Part shown: positions 1-8,969 of the stretch, in pieces
How the letters are laid out: each line of letters opens with the position of its first letter
How positions within the stretch are numbered: the stretch's first letter is position 1
NCBI RefSeq assembly: GCF_016482785.1
Contig: NZ_JAEMXM010000015.1
Location: 97,265-143,325 of the forward strand
Origin: Paenibacillus alkalitolerans
Lineage (GTDB): Bacteria; Bacillota; Bacilli; Paenibacillales; YIM-B00363
Direction of reading: 5' to 3'
DNA length: 46,061 nt
Program-made: the position numbers and the translations under genes
The notes under the pieces: generated by a model
Seen by the model: the letters and a program-made list of their open reading frames with translations, nothing else
What the model was told of the DNA's origin: nothing
Database searches by the model: none

Positions 1-64
1 GCTGATGTTTTTGTTCAATTTACCCCGAGTGAGGGAACCACGCTCCCGGACCCATGTCAGGACC

Positions 65-1003
65 TCACAGGTCCGTCTCCATAATCTCCGGAACCATCTC
101 ATAAGCAATCGGACGCAACCGTTCCGCGGCGGAAGCCGGAATACTGCGGTACGGCCAGCGCATCCTGCAGCCTACATCGGCCCAGCCGCCGATTACGGAC
201 ATAAGCTTGTCGCAAGCCGCGTTGCAGTATCCCTGCTCCGTGATGAAAGGAGATATGCAGTGCGCCATGAACCTTTGTATGCGTCTTTCGATATCAAGAG
301 CGCGCTCCATGTCGGAGCTCATCAGATCATACCAGCGCTGCGCACCGAGAGGATTAAGACAAGCCACGTTGGAATAAGCTCCATGGGCACCCTGAAGCAA
401 ACCGGTTGCCAAGCAGTGGCCCGGTATAAAAACCGAGATTCCTTGCCCATGCTCCTTCATGGATTCATACCACGACGAATCTCCTCCTGCAGTTTTAATT
501 CCAACCAAGCTAGGCACCGCTTGTTTCAGCTTGCCATACGCCTCCGGCGTTAAAACCCTTTTGGCATGGGGTGGATTGTACAGCACCAAGCCAATGCCGT
601 CAGCCGCCTCCGCCATCCGCTTCAGACAATCAATCGCCTCATCGTCTCTTAGCGGAAACCAATCGGATAAGATGACTTGAATTGCGCTTGGTCTATATTT
701 CACCGCACGCTTGATACGAGCTAACGAGAGCTGCGGGCTCATGTGACTCGCGCCGATTTGAAAAGGTACACCCTTGCGTTCGCATCGGTCAGCCACAATC
801 TCGCTGATGCGGATATACTCCTCATCGCTTTGGGTATGGAATTCCCCGGCGGTTCCATTCGTATACATCCCGTTCAGTCCGAGCGCCGCCATGTAATCGA
901 CAACCTGCTCCAACCGAATAAAGTCAATTTGATCATCCTCGTTGATCGGAAGCATCAGCGTTCCCCAATTGCCGAATATCTCATGTGCCGCCATCGGCTT
1001 CAT
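65..1003 (-). CDS. DapA-family aldolase, probably N-acetylneuraminate lyase (NanA-like)
   Basis: A 312-residue TIM-barrel aldolase of the dihydrodipicolinate synthase / N-acetylneuraminate lyase superfamily. Family signatures are visible: the GTAGEF loop near residue 50, LYNPP carrying the active-site tyrosine, and GIKTAGG with the Schiff-base lysine. Members cleave or form C-C bonds with pyruvate. Position directly after a sialidase gene in the same orientation argues for cytosolic cleavage of sialic acid to N-acetylmannosamine and pyruvate, but the substrate is inferred from context only. I chose the ATG at 1003 (MKPMAAH) because GGAGGAGAG lies just upstream; an in-frame ATG at 1021 has no ribosome site. 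It is probably the last gene of the operon. Other DapA-family activities, such as KDG-type or dihydrodipicolinate synthase, cannot be excluded. No nanE, nanK or nagAB gene is in the window. Confidence 0.82.
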   Translation of the reverse strand: MKPMAAHEIFGNWGTLMLPINEDDQIDFIRLEQVVDYMAALGLNGMYTNGTAGEFHTQSDEEYIRISEIVADRCERKGVPFQIGASHMSPQLSLARIKRAVKYRPSAIQVILSDWFPLRDDEAIDCLKRMAEAADGIGLVLYNPPHAKRVLTPEAYGKLKQAVPSLVGIKTAGGDSSWYESMKEHGQGISVFIPGHCLATGLLQGAHGAYSNVACLNPLGAQRWYDLMSSDMERALDIERRIQRFMAHCISPFITEQGYCNAACDKLMSVIGGWADVGCRMRWPYRSIPASAAERLRPIAYEMVPEIMETDL

Positions 1004-1062
1004 AGACTCTCCTCCAAACATATCGGCTTTCCTTCCAACTCATTGCTTCACTTTCAAAACAC

Positions 1063-1101
1063 GACCCTTGATATATCAATGTTATTGACGTATCAAGGGT
1101 C
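1063..1101 (-). terminator. Stem-loop between sialidase and lyase genes
   Basis: An 11-bp perfect inverted repeat (GACCCTTGATA / TATCAAGGGTC) encloses a second 5-bp stem with a 3-nt loop. It starts 10 nt after the sialidase stop. On the minus strand it is followed by GTGTTTTG, only weakly U-rich. It could be a partial terminator or an mRNA-stabilising hairpin that lowers lyase expression relative to upstream genes. Confidence 0.5.
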
Positions 1102-1110
1102 ATATTCGGA

Positions 1111-4100
1111 TCAAGTTTTCGGTTTCTTCTTGCCCTTCGTTTCTTTAAAGTTTGCAACCAGATGCACGGCTTCCGTTTCCATCGTGAATATATAAGATTC
1201 TTTCCTGCTGACTACCTTATCTCCAAGGGTCCAGCTCACGAACTTATAGCCCGCATTGGCCGCAGCCGTCACCTTCACGCTGTCGCCTGCAATATAGCTT
1301 CCGGCTCCGGCAACCTTTCCTCCGCCGGACGGATCGGCGGTTATAGTAACAGCGTAAACGCGGACTAAAGCCGAAATAGCGGCCTGCAGATCTGCCAGAA
1401 CCCGATCGACCCCTGCTTGCGTTATTCCGTCGCTGTCCAATTCCGCTTCCGCTGCCGTCACGGCCGTCTGCATGACCGACCAGCTTTGCGGAGTATAGTC
1501 CGCTTGAATTCGCGATTTCGCATCCGCCAATGCCGTATCCAAAGCCGTTGAATCAACGGGCGGCTGTGATGCAAGCGCCACAATTTCCTCTGCGCTCAAA
1601 CCATAGTTGTACAGACGCACCTCATCTATGTTCCCATTCCACGGGCGGTCGGCGCCGCTTTTCGCTTTACCGATCCTTAACACATTAGAACCGTTGGAAA
1701 CGTTAAATGAAGAAGTGTCTTTATTTGCCGCTTCTACCCCATTTACATAAATATACAGCTTATTTTGCTTCCTCTGGAATGCGAGATGCGTCCATTCTCC
1801 CGGACTTATCGCGCCGTTCGCCGTCCATACGATGGTTTCGGCGCCGTTAAAGCCGGTACTGAACTGCACGGCGGTTCCTGAAGTGCGCGCCCACCATTGG
1901 CTGATCGGTGCCGTATTGTTTCCGTACCAGAACAGAAACCGTTGTCCGTCCAATTGATCGGCCCGTACCCAGGCGGTTGCGGTAAAATCGCCTGTACCGA
2001 ACCGCATGCCGCCGCTATCCGCCCCGGTAATATCGATATGATGGGTCGAGCCGCCGAATCGGACCGCTTTGCCGATATAGCCGGGTACATAGGTTGCGCC
2101 GTTGATTATAGCACTGTCATTTCCCATCCCTGAAGAATCATATATGCCGTTGACGTCCGTTTTCTCGAATTTCCAATTAGCGACCAGCTGTTTTTTCTTA
2201 AAATGAGCGACGAGATCAACCGCTTCGGTACCCAATACAAAGGTGTAATCCGGATTTTCGCTCACTACCGATCCGCCTTGCGTCCAGTTGACGAATTGAT
2301 ATCCCGTGCCGGCCGCAGCGCTCACGGTTACCTCGGAACCTTGCAAATATTCCCCGCCTCCGGTTACGGTTCCCCCGTATGCCGGGTTCGCTGACACAGA
2401 CACCATATGGGCGATCGTCGTTTCGAAATGAGCTACGAGGCTGACCGCTTGCGTTCCCATCGTAAACGTGTAAGTCGGGTCCGCGCTCACTTCCGCCCCG
2501 TCTTGCGTCCAGTTCACGAATCGATAATCCGGGTTCGCCGAAGCCGTTACCGTTACGCTCTCGCCCTCTTGCGCATAGCCTCCGCCGGTAACGCTCCCTC
2601 CCTCCGGCGGACTGGCCGTTACCGTTACCGGACGTCCGGATACAAGAGCCGAAATAGCGGCTTGCAAATCCTGCTCCGCTTGATCGACTCCCGCTTGGGT
2701 AATATCATCGCTGTCCAATATGGTGTCGGCAGCCGCCAAGGCAGCCTGCAGATCGGCCCAACCTTCAGGAGGATGATCATCCTCGTTCAATGCTTTGGCC
2801 TCAGCGATCTTCGCCTCAAGCTCCGTTGTATCGACAGGAGATTTTGCCGCCAGAGCCTGTATTTCCGTTTGACTCAGTCCGTAGTTGTACATTCGGATCT
2901 CATCCATTTTCCCGAGCCATCCGCGGTCTCCCGACTTCGCCCTGCCGACATACAAATTCGTCTCCGGTCCTCTCGATATATCCAGCGGAGTCGAGCCTTT
3001 CCTTGTTTTCCTGACGCCGTCCACATAGATTTCCATCACGCCGTTTTTTCTTTGGGTTACGATGTGATGCCATACGCCGGCCCTGATCGGCGCATCCGAT
3101 GTGGATGCGTTCACTTCCGTTCCTGCGCCTTCGGGTTTATTGCCGGTCGAAAACTCAAGATTTGCCGTACCCGTAGCTGCATTCGGCTTCGTGCGCACCC
3201 ACCATTGGCTGATATCGCTCAGGTGACGCCCATACCAGAAGATCACATGCTGTCCGTTCATTACATCATCGGCATACACCCAGGCGGTTACGGAAAAATC
3301 TCCGGTACCGAACTTGGTTGCATCGATGCCCGGAACATCAAGGAGCTCTTTCTCTTCTAAGGTCGACCCGTTCGGCGAGTTATCGAATTTCAGAGCTTTG
3401 CCGATATATCCTTGTTCATAGTCAATGCCCCTGAACGCGGTAACGGCGCTGTTTCCATACCCGGACGAATCGTACAAATCGCCGGCGTCGGACTTTTCGA
3501 ACTTCCAGTTGGTAACCAATCGTTTCTTGGCAACCCTGAGCGTATATGTGTTCGTTTGATCATTTGCAGTAACCGCAACCTGAATCTCCGCCGATTCGCC
3601 GGGCAGCTGCACTTCGAAAGCTTCACCGCTGTTAGCCGGCTGGCCGTTAACGGTAATCGCCGGGCTGCTGTTCGGATAAGCGGTAGGAGTAATATGAATG
3701 CTGGAAACGTTCGCATCCACCCTTACGTCATAAGAATAGATTTCGCTGATAAAAGAAGGCGCAAAATCAACCCCGTCTCCGGATATCGTTAGATTATTCA
3801 GCTGCGCCATCGGCGGCGGAGACGTGAGCCAGTCTATTCCGAACTTCTTGACGGTCAAATACTTATAGGGGTCCCTTTCGTAGAAAACATATATAGATTT
3901 ATCCGGCCCCACGGCAATGTCGGAATAGGCCGCGCCGCCCAGCTGCAGGAGCCTTGAATACGCCCATGTCTCGCCGTCATCCTCGCTCATTCGGAGGGTG
4001 AGATGCTCTCTGGCCGTTTCGCTGTTCGGATTTACGAACAGGATCCGATTCTCGTCGTAGCGGACCATGCTGCCGAAGCATAACGGGTCGACCAGCTCCT

Positions 4101-4980
4101 CGTCAAATACAGGCGTTGACCAGTTACTTATCCCGTCAGGACTGACAGAAACCGCTCTGCGATGGCCGGAATCGTTATTCCGCATGTTAATCATGACTCT
4201 TCCGTCAGACAGCTCGACCAGCGTCGATTCATTCGGATTCGACAGCTCGGGACTGTTCTCGGCGACGATTTCGCCGATATGCCATGTATTTCCCCGGTCG
4301 TCGCTGTAAATGGTCGCCACCGCCGAAGGGCCATGAGCCGTAGGGTTCGCCTCGCCTCCGTTCGCCATCCAGACCGAAGCGAGGAGCCGCCCGTTGCTGA
4401 GCTGTATCCCATGGCCCGGACCGGTGGCGATCACCCGCCAATCATAAGCAGATTCGTGGAAAGCGTACGTAATGTCGGCAGGCTTGGACGAACTCGGATC
4501 CGTCGGATTCGTCCAGGTCACCCCGCCGTCGGTGCTCTTCAGATGGAACGTCTGCGCGTATTCTTTGCTGAATAGAAAATGCACCGTGTTCGTGTCCTTC
4601 TCCGCAATCATCACCGGGTTATTCATCGTGCTCTGGGTGGAAACACCGTCAACAAGCTTGACCGGCGCGCTCCACGTTAAGCCGTTATCAGTGCTCCGGA
4701 CCATCAGAATGTCGATATCGGCCCAGTCGGAGGTCGTCTTTCTTGCCTCGCAGTATGCGATCAAGGTTCCGTCCTGCGTCACGACAATTCCCGGTATCCT
4801 GAATATTTCATAATACTGCCCGTTTATCGTCGATTTCTGGGTAAACAAGTCCGTCATGGTTGCAACGTTATCCGTATTCACGGAAGCCTCCGCCTTCACC
4901 GGCACGCTAAACGACATTTGAGTAAAAAGAATACACATCATAACAAGGACGCAAATCCTTTTATTGAAAACTTCGCGCAT
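1111..4980 (-). CDS. Secreted multidomain exo-sialidase (GH33) with LamG, FIVAR and InlB-type repeats
   Basis: A 1289-residue exported sialidase. Residues 1-30 form a signal peptide ending near VKA. The catalytic beta-propeller spans about 40-385: FRIP at 60-63 supplies the first arginine of the substrate triad, four Asp boxes (STDNGLTW, STDGGVTW, SDDRGNTW, SEDDGETW) mark the blades, and YSDIAV near 352 holds the likely tyrosine nucleophile. Next come a cadherin-like sandwich (395-485), a LamG domain (488-705), a FIVAR helix pair (715-780), two divergent InlB B-type repeats (785-920), a second LamG (925-1115), a second FIVAR, a third B-type repeat and a basic tail KGKKKPKT. There is no LPXTG or SLH anchor. 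It should remove terminal sialic acids from glycans outside the cell, with LamG domains helping carbohydrate binding. GGAGGAG precedes the ATG at 4980. The duplicated LamG-FIVAR-repeat block shows internal gene duplication. Confidence 0.92.
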   Translation of the reverse strand: MREVFNKRICVLVMMCILFTQMSFSVPVKAEASVNTDNVATMTDLFTQKSTINGQYYEIFRIPGIVVTQDGTLIAYCEARKTTSDWADIDILMVRSTDNGLTWSAPVKLVDGVSTQSTMNNPVMIAEKDTNTVHFLFSKEYAQTFHLKSTDGGVTWTNPTDPSSSKPADITYAFHESAYDWRVIATGPGHGIQLSNGRLLASVWMANGGEANPTAHGPSAVATIYSDDRGNTWHIGEIVAENSPELSNPNESTLVELSDGRVMINMRNNDSGHRRAVSVSPDGISNWSTPVFDEELVDPLCFGSMVRYDENRILFVNPNSETAREHLTLRMSEDDGETWAYSRLLQLGGAAYSDIAVGPDKSIYVFYERDPYKYLTVKKFGIDWLTSPPPMAQLNNLTISGDGVDFAPSFISEIYSYDVRVDANVSSIHITPTAYPNSSPAITVNGQPANSGEAFEVQLPGESAEIQVAVTANDQTNTYTLRVAKKRLVTNWKFEKSDAGDLYDSSGYGNSAVTAFRGIDYEQGYIGKALKFDNSPNGSTLEEKELLDVPGIDATKFGTGDFSVTAWVYADDVMNGQHVIFWYGRHLSDISQWWVRTKPNAATGTANLEFSTGNKPEGAGTEVNASTSDAPIRAGVWHHIVTQRKNGVMEIYVDGVRKTRKGSTPLDISRGPETNLYVGRAKSGDRGWLGKMDEIRMYNYGLSQTEIQALAAKSPVDTTELEAKIAEAKALNEDDHPPEGWADLQAALAAADTILDSDDITQAGVDQAEQDLQAAISALVSGRPVTVTASPPEGGSVTGGGYAQEGESVTVTASANPDYRFVNWTQDGAEVSADPTYTFTMGTQAVSLVAHFETTIAHMVSVSANPAYGGTVTGGGEYLQGSEVTVSAAAGTGYQFVNWTQGGSVVSENPDYTFVLGTEAVDLVAHFKKKQLVANWKFEKTDVNGIYDSSGMGNDSAIINGATYVPGYIGKAVRFGGSTHHIDITGADSGGMRFGTGDFTATAWVRADQLDGQRFLFWYGNNTAPISQWWARTSGTAVQFSTGFNGAETIVWTANGAISPGEWTHLAFQRKQNKLYIYVNGVEAANKDTSSFNVSNGSNVLRIGKAKSGADRPWNGNIDEVRLYNYGLSAEEIVALASQPPVDSTALDTALADAKSRIQADYTPQSWSVMQTAVTAAEAELDSDGITQAGVDRVLADLQAAISALVRVYAVTITADPSGGGKVAGAGSYIAGDSVKVTAAANAGYKFVSWTLGDKVVSRKESYIFTMETEAVHLVANFKETKGKKKPKT

Positions 4981-5094
4981 ACTTCTCCTCCTTTTTCAAA
5001 AACAGTCCCTATGAATTTTCACGACCAGCTTCACTAGAGGCGCCGCTCCATCCGGATCCGGACTGCAATTCGGACGATGATGCTCCCCCTTTCA

Positions 5095-5901
5095 TCATCC
5101 TTTCACCGCCCCTGCAGTCAAACCGCGGATGAAGCTTTTCGAGCCGAGTACGAAAATGAGGATCAGCGGCAATATCGCGAACAGCAGCCCGGTCAGCCTG
5201 GCGCCGTAGTCCGTATAGTAAATATTTCCGAGCGATTTGATGCTCAGCGGAATCGTGAACAACGATTCTTTGTTGACCAGCACGAGCGGCAGCATATAGT
5301 TGTTCCAAGACCACAGGAAGATGACCATGGATAAAGTCGCGACGGCGGGCTTTATGACCGGCAGCACGATCTGCAGAAAGATTCTGAATTCGTTGCAGCC
5401 GTCCACCCTTGCGCTCTCGATCAGCTCCGTATGCAAGGAGGATTTGATGTACTGCGCCATCCAGAACACGCCGAAAGCGTTCGTCGTCCATACCAAAATA
5501 AGCGGGACGAGCGAATCCGTCAGATGCAAAAACCGCATTTCAATCAAATAACCGATCATCCCGATTTGCGGAGGGATCATCATCGTCCCGATGATAAAGG
5601 CGAAAAAAGCCCCCCGCAGCTTAAATTCGTATTTCGTCAAGGCATACCCCGTCATCGCGCTGATAAACACACATACGGCCGTGGCCGTAACCGATACCAA
5701 AATACTGTTCCAATAACTGTGAAAAAAGCTGCTCCCCAGCACCGTTCTGAAGTTGTCCGCGAAATAGGCGCCGGGCAAAAATATTTTTCCTTTAAAGATA
5801 TCTCCGGTCACGCGGGTCGTCATGACGATCAGAAAGTAGAAGGGCAGGATGGAAATGACAGAAACCAGGAGCAGCAATACGTTCAGTGCCGTTCTTCTCA
5901 T
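5095..5901 (-). CDS. Carbohydrate ABC permease, UgpE/YtcP-type (second subunit)
   Basis: A 268-residue integral membrane subunit of a CUT1-type sugar importer with about six hydrophobic helices. The EAA loop contacting the ATPase is clear (ESARVDGCNEFRIFLQIVLP), and the C-terminus ends in the typical SKSFIRGLTAGAVKG. It overlaps the end of the preceding permease gene: the upstream TAG ends at 5904 and a GTG/ATG pair follows at once. I place the start at ATG 5901 (MRRTALN). With its partner permease and the binding lipoprotein it should import a sugar, most likely sialic acid or a sialo-oligosaccharide given the sialidase next door. No ATPase gene is in the window; a shared MsmX-type ATPase elsewhere is usual for this family. 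Confidence 0.88.
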   Translation of the reverse strand: MRRTALNVLLLLVSVISILPFYFLIVMTTRVTGDIFKGKIFLPGAYFADNFRTVLGSSFFHSYWNSILVSVTATAVCVFISAMTGYALTKYEFKLRGAFFAFIIGTMMIPPQIGMIGYLIEMRFLHLTDSLVPLILVWTTNAFGVFWMAQYIKSSLHTELIESARVDGCNEFRIFLQIVLPVIKPAVATLSMVIFLWSWNNYMLPLVLVNKESLFTIPLSIKSLGNIYYTDYGARLTGLLFAILPLILIFVLGSKSFIRGLTAGAVKG

Positions 5902-5903
5902 CA

Positions 5904-6839
5904 CTAATCCTCTTTCTTCATTAATTTATAGCTGACGGCGCTGAACGCCATAATGATCAAGAATAGCGAAAAGGCGACGGCCGACCCGTACCCGAATCTG
6001 GAGGTGGCGAAGGTAACATCGTAGAAATGCCATACGACGGTAAGCACCGAACGGTCGGGGCCGCCGACGGACATATTCGCTCCGTCTCCCGCAAACAGCA
6101 GCTGCGGTTCGTCAAACATCTTGAATCCGCCGATCAAGTCGGTCAGTATGAGGAACATCGTGATCGGCGCGAGCAGCGGCAAAGTGATCTTGAAGAACGT
6201 ATTGGCCGGAGACGACCCGTCCACCTTTGCGGCTTCGTACAGCTCCGAAGGTATCGCGCTCATGCCCGCCAAATAGATAGCCATGTGATACCCCGTATAT
6301 TTCCAAATGATCATAAGCGAAGTCACCAACCGCGCATTTAACGGTTCCCCGAGCCAATTGATCCCTTCCTGAAGCAGGCCCGTGCGGATCAGCGCCGTGT
6401 TTACGACACCCGCCGACCAATCGAACAGCAGCGCGAAGATCAATCCGATCGCTACAGGCGTTGTAATATACGGAATGAAGGTTACCGTCTGGAAGAACGA
6501 TTTGAATCTCGGAAGATTGAAGAGAAACACGGCGAGCAGCAGCCCGAAAACAATCGTCGCCGGAGTCGACATGAGCATGATCAACAGCGTATTGCCGACC
6601 GATTTCCAGAAAAAGATGTCTTTCGAAAATACGTGCACGTAATTTTGAAGACCTATAAATTGTTTTTCGCCGATCCCGTCCCAACTCGTAAAACTGATGA
6701 CGAAGGAGTACAAAATCGGGTAGATTTGGAAAGCGAGATATAACAGCAGGAACGGAGCCATAAACAAATAGGGCCACGCTTTCATGCCGATGCGGACGGG
6801 TCCGCCTTTCTTATGCAGAGTCTCCGATTGGGTTCCCAT
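5904..6839 (-). CDS. Carbohydrate ABC permease, UgpA/LplB-type (first subunit)
   Basis: A 311-residue CUT1 permease beginning MGTQSETLHKK, with six hydrophobic stretches, the family motif SFTSWDGIGEKQFIGLQNY near the first periplasmic loop, and an EAA loop (LYEAAKVDGSSPANTFFKI). The start at 6839 is chosen because GGAGAG lies 8 nt upstream; the open frame runs to 6917 without a better site. The gene is separated from its binding protein by about 650 bp of foreign-looking DNA, so its transcription may now depend on read-through or on a promoter in that insert. It is closely similar in sequence pattern to the permease at 39796-40713, a paralogous system. Confidence 0.88.
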   Translation of the reverse strand: MGTQSETLHKKGGPVRIGMKAWPYLFMAPFLLLYLAFQIYPILYSFVISFTSWDGIGEKQFIGLQNYVHVFSKDIFFWKSVGNTLLIMLMSTPATIVFGLLLAVFLFNLPRFKSFFQTVTFIPYITTPVAIGLIFALLFDWSAGVVNTALIRTGLLQEGINWLGEPLNARLVTSLMIIWKYTGYHMAIYLAGMSAIPSELYEAAKVDGSSPANTFFKITLPLLAPITMFLILTDLIGGFKMFDEPQLLFAGDGANMSVGGPDRSVLTVVWHFYDVTFATSRFGYGSAVAFSLFLIIMAFSAVSYKLMKKED

Positions 6840-7317
6840 ACTTGTATCTCTCCATTTGTCTTTAGTGCGTAAGAAAACTACGACTGACCAAGTAAAACAT
6901 ATAAGTTGTCGAGTCAACTCGCTGCCGAAGGTCCATTTTTGGTAAAAATGTAGTCTATTTTTGCCGCCGGGATGAACGTTTAAAACATTAGGTGTGTCGT
7001 CTTGCCGCAGTAGGTGGATGTTCGTTAAATGGTCAGTCGTAGAAAAAGACAGCTATATTCGAATGGATTCTTCTATAGCTGCCGTTTCCGTTGATAATAC
7101 AGAATTTTTAGCCGTGAAAACCCTTGTCATTAGGCATGAGATGAATCGGCTTCGAGCAAGGACTGCCTGGGGCAGTTCAGTTGCTCGACACTCATCGGTT
7201 TGATAAAATAAAAACAGGTGTTCGCTCATTGAAAACAGCATAGATATGAGGTTGCTCGGACGTAAAGTAGACTTTCCGAGCGTAAAATCTATGGAGTCCG
7301 TCAAGCACAAGACGTAA
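6840..7317. other. Insert between permease and binding-protein genes with a 13-bp inverted repeat and possible tnpB tail
   Basis: No convincing intact gene. A perfect 13-bp inverted repeat (CTACGACTGACCA at 6878-6890, TGGTCAGTCGTAG at 7030-7042) brackets 139 bp, like the ends of a tiny non-autonomous element. On the plus strand 7246-7317 encodes a 23-residue tail, MRLLGRKVDFPSVKSMESVK and so on, ending directly before the omega-RNA-like segment, which is where the 3' end of tnpB is expected. Identification of that tail is weak, because the zinc-finger part of TnpB is absent. Confidence 0.4.
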
Positions 7318-7497
7318 AAACATCTGAACGCCCACCTGTGGTAGATGGTAACAGTCTGCCAGCCTAAGATGCTATATGCACTGTCTTAGGACGGGCTGAT
7401 GGCACAGCCCTGAACTTGGGAGTTGTACGAAGCAGAAATGAACTGAGTATGCTAACTACCCAAGAATCCCACGGCTTTAGCTGTGTGGAGTGTCAAT
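7318..7497 (+). ncRNA. Relic omega-RNA / right end of an IS200/IS605-type (TnpB) element
   Basis: The stretch has the layout of TnpB right ends. A GC-rich hairpin GGGCTG...CAGCCC near 7393-7410 is followed by AACTTGGGAGTTG, then ACTACCCAAGAATCCCACGG with a terminal stem CCCACGGC-TTTA-GCTGTGTGG (8 bp with one bulged base) and the terminal GAGTGTCAA. In intact elements this RNA carries the scaffold and the guide begins right after the element end. Here the end falls on the stop codon of the binding-protein gene: TCA at 7493-7495 is its TGA on the other strand. A guide would therefore copy the 3' coding end of that gene in antisense. No intact tnpA or tnpB is present. Identification is by pattern only. 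Confidence 0.6.
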
Positions 7498-8884
7498 TCA
7501 CTTCAATGCCCGGCACCTTCGCTTTGATCTCCTCGATCAGCTTCGGAAGAACGTCATCCAGCGTTGCATTCTTATCGGAATTCAAGACGTTAAGCGCAAC
7601 CTTGACCGAAGGAGTGAGAATCGAGTCATATTCCGAAATTTTCGGCAGGCTGATTTTCGGCACCACGTCTTCCATCCAGAACTTCCCGACATCCTGCCCG
7701 GCGAAGAACGGATCGACGACGGAAGAGAATTGCGGGTCTTCATATACCGATTTCAACGGAACGAAGAAGTTTAACGTCTTGCTGATTTCCGCTCCTTCTT
7801 TCGTAAGCAGCAGCCATTCGATGTATTTCCACGCCAATTCTTTGTTCTTGCTGTCCTTGTTGATCCCGAATACCGTTCCGCCCCAGGAGAACGGGCCTTC
7901 CGGCGGTATCATGAGTCCCCATCTTCCGGAGCCGTCTTTATCGTTCGTCTTGATCACGAATTGCGGGCTCCAGTTCGCCGAGGGATAGAAGATATGCTGT
8001 CCGCCCGCGAAGCTGGCGTTCCATTGCGGAGACCATTGCTCAAGCTTATCCACGATTCCGGCGTCTCTGATTTTGATGATCGATTCCAGAGCGATTTTCA
8101 CCCGGCCGGTTACGTTCAACGCGCCGTCTTGCAGCAATGGCGTCTGGTTTTGGCCCAGGAAGAGATTGTACAAGTCGCCCGTGCTTGCGAACATGAACAC
8201 TTTGCCGCCGCTCTTTTCCTTTACTTCTTTACCTTTCTCGATCAGAGCGTCCCATGTCGGGAACATCGCTTCCAATTCCTTCGGATCGTCCGTACCGAAG
8301 TATTCTTTCGCCAAGTCGCGGCGGTAAGCGAAAGCCGCGGGCGTTACGGATTGCTCGATTCCGACGATTTCCCCCTTAGGGTTGCTTGTCAATGGATGCA
8401 GGTAATCGAACACCAAGCTTTTGTCGAAATTGTACGGAGCCGCTTCAAGGTTTTCCCAGACATTCAGGTTGAAAGCTTTACCCCGCCAGCCCATCTCTCC
8501 GACCAGAAGGTCCGGAAGCTCTCCTCCGGATGCGATGGTCGTCTGCAATTTCTGCAAATAATCTCTCGCAGCCACGTTCGTTACTTCGAGCTTAATATTC
8601 GGGTATGTTTTATTGAATTCTTTGAACGTCGTATCATAATAGTTTTGGTCCCATCCCCAAAGGGTGATCGTTCCGGCGTAATCCTCGGGCTTCTTTTCTG
8701 TTTCTGCCGCTTCGCTTTCGCCGGAAGTCTCGGCTGCCGTCTCTTTCGCGGGTTCGGTTGCTTCCGGCGAGCCTTCCGACGCCGAATTGCCCGAATTGCC
8801 GGATCCGCCGCATGCCGCCAGCATGGATGCCAGCATGGCCAGCACAACGATCACGGAAAATAAGGACTTGATTGTTTTACTCAT
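7493..8884 (-). CDS. Extracellular solute-binding lipoprotein of CUT1 ABC importer (system 1)
   Basis: A 463-residue lipoprotein. The signal peptide ends in the lipobox LAAC with lipidated Cys25, followed by a disordered Ser/Glu-rich linker (about 26-75) and a type-1 sugar-binding fold with the family signature LQTTIASGGELPDLLVGE. It captures the transported glycan on the outer face and delivers it to the two permeases at 5095-6839. The ATG at 8884 follows GGGGGAT; the frame extends upstream without a ribosome site. Its stop codon coincides with the end of a transposon relic. It is paralogous to the binding protein at 40872-42224, sharing the same signature and a similar C-terminal ending. 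Substrate is inferred from linkage to sialidase and lyase. Confidence 0.88.
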   Translation of the reverse strand: MSKTIKSLFSVIVVLAMLASMLAACGGSGNSGNSASEGSPEATEPAKETAAETSGESEAAETEKKPEDYAGTITLWGWDQNYYDTTFKEFNKTYPNIKLEVTNVAARDYLQKLQTTIASGGELPDLLVGEMGWRGKAFNLNVWENLEAAPYNFDKSLVFDYLHPLTSNPKGEIVGIEQSVTPAAFAYRRDLAKEYFGTDDPKELEAMFPTWDALIEKGKEVKEKSGGKVFMFASTGDLYNLFLGQNQTPLLQDGALNVTGRVKIALESIIKIRDAGIVDKLEQWSPQWNASFAGGQHIFYPSANWSPQFVIKTNDKDGSGRWGLMIPPEGPFSWGGTVFGINKDSKNKELAWKYIEWLLLTKEGAEISKTLNFFVPLKSVYEDPQFSSVVDPFFAGQDVGKFWMEDVVPKISLPKISEYDSILTPSVKVALNVLNSDKNATLDDVLPKLIEEIKAKVPGIEVN

Positions 8885-8938
8885 TGACAATCCCCCTGCA
8901 ATAAAGTGTGGTTTGCGGTACATCTACAAAATAACAAT

Positions 8939-8954
8939 TTGAATCCGCTTTCAA
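8939..8954 (-). promoter_or_regulatory. cre-like CcpA operator upstream of the binding-protein gene
   Basis: TTGAAAGCGGATTCAA on the minus strand matches the cre consensus WTGNNARCGNWWWCAW at every position. It lies 55 nt before the start of the gene at 8884 and after the kinase stop at 8970. TTGAAA within it could also serve as a -35 box. This predicts glucose repression of binding protein, permeases, sialidase and lyase. Confidence 0.7.
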
Positions 8955-8969
8955 AACACGATAATCCGG

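Noticed and set aside
2407-3360. A 317-codon plus-strand frame opposite the sialidase gene.
   Set aside because: It is antisense to a convincing multidomain sialidase, is Arg/Ser-rich and has no family features; it is a shadow of GC-rich codons.
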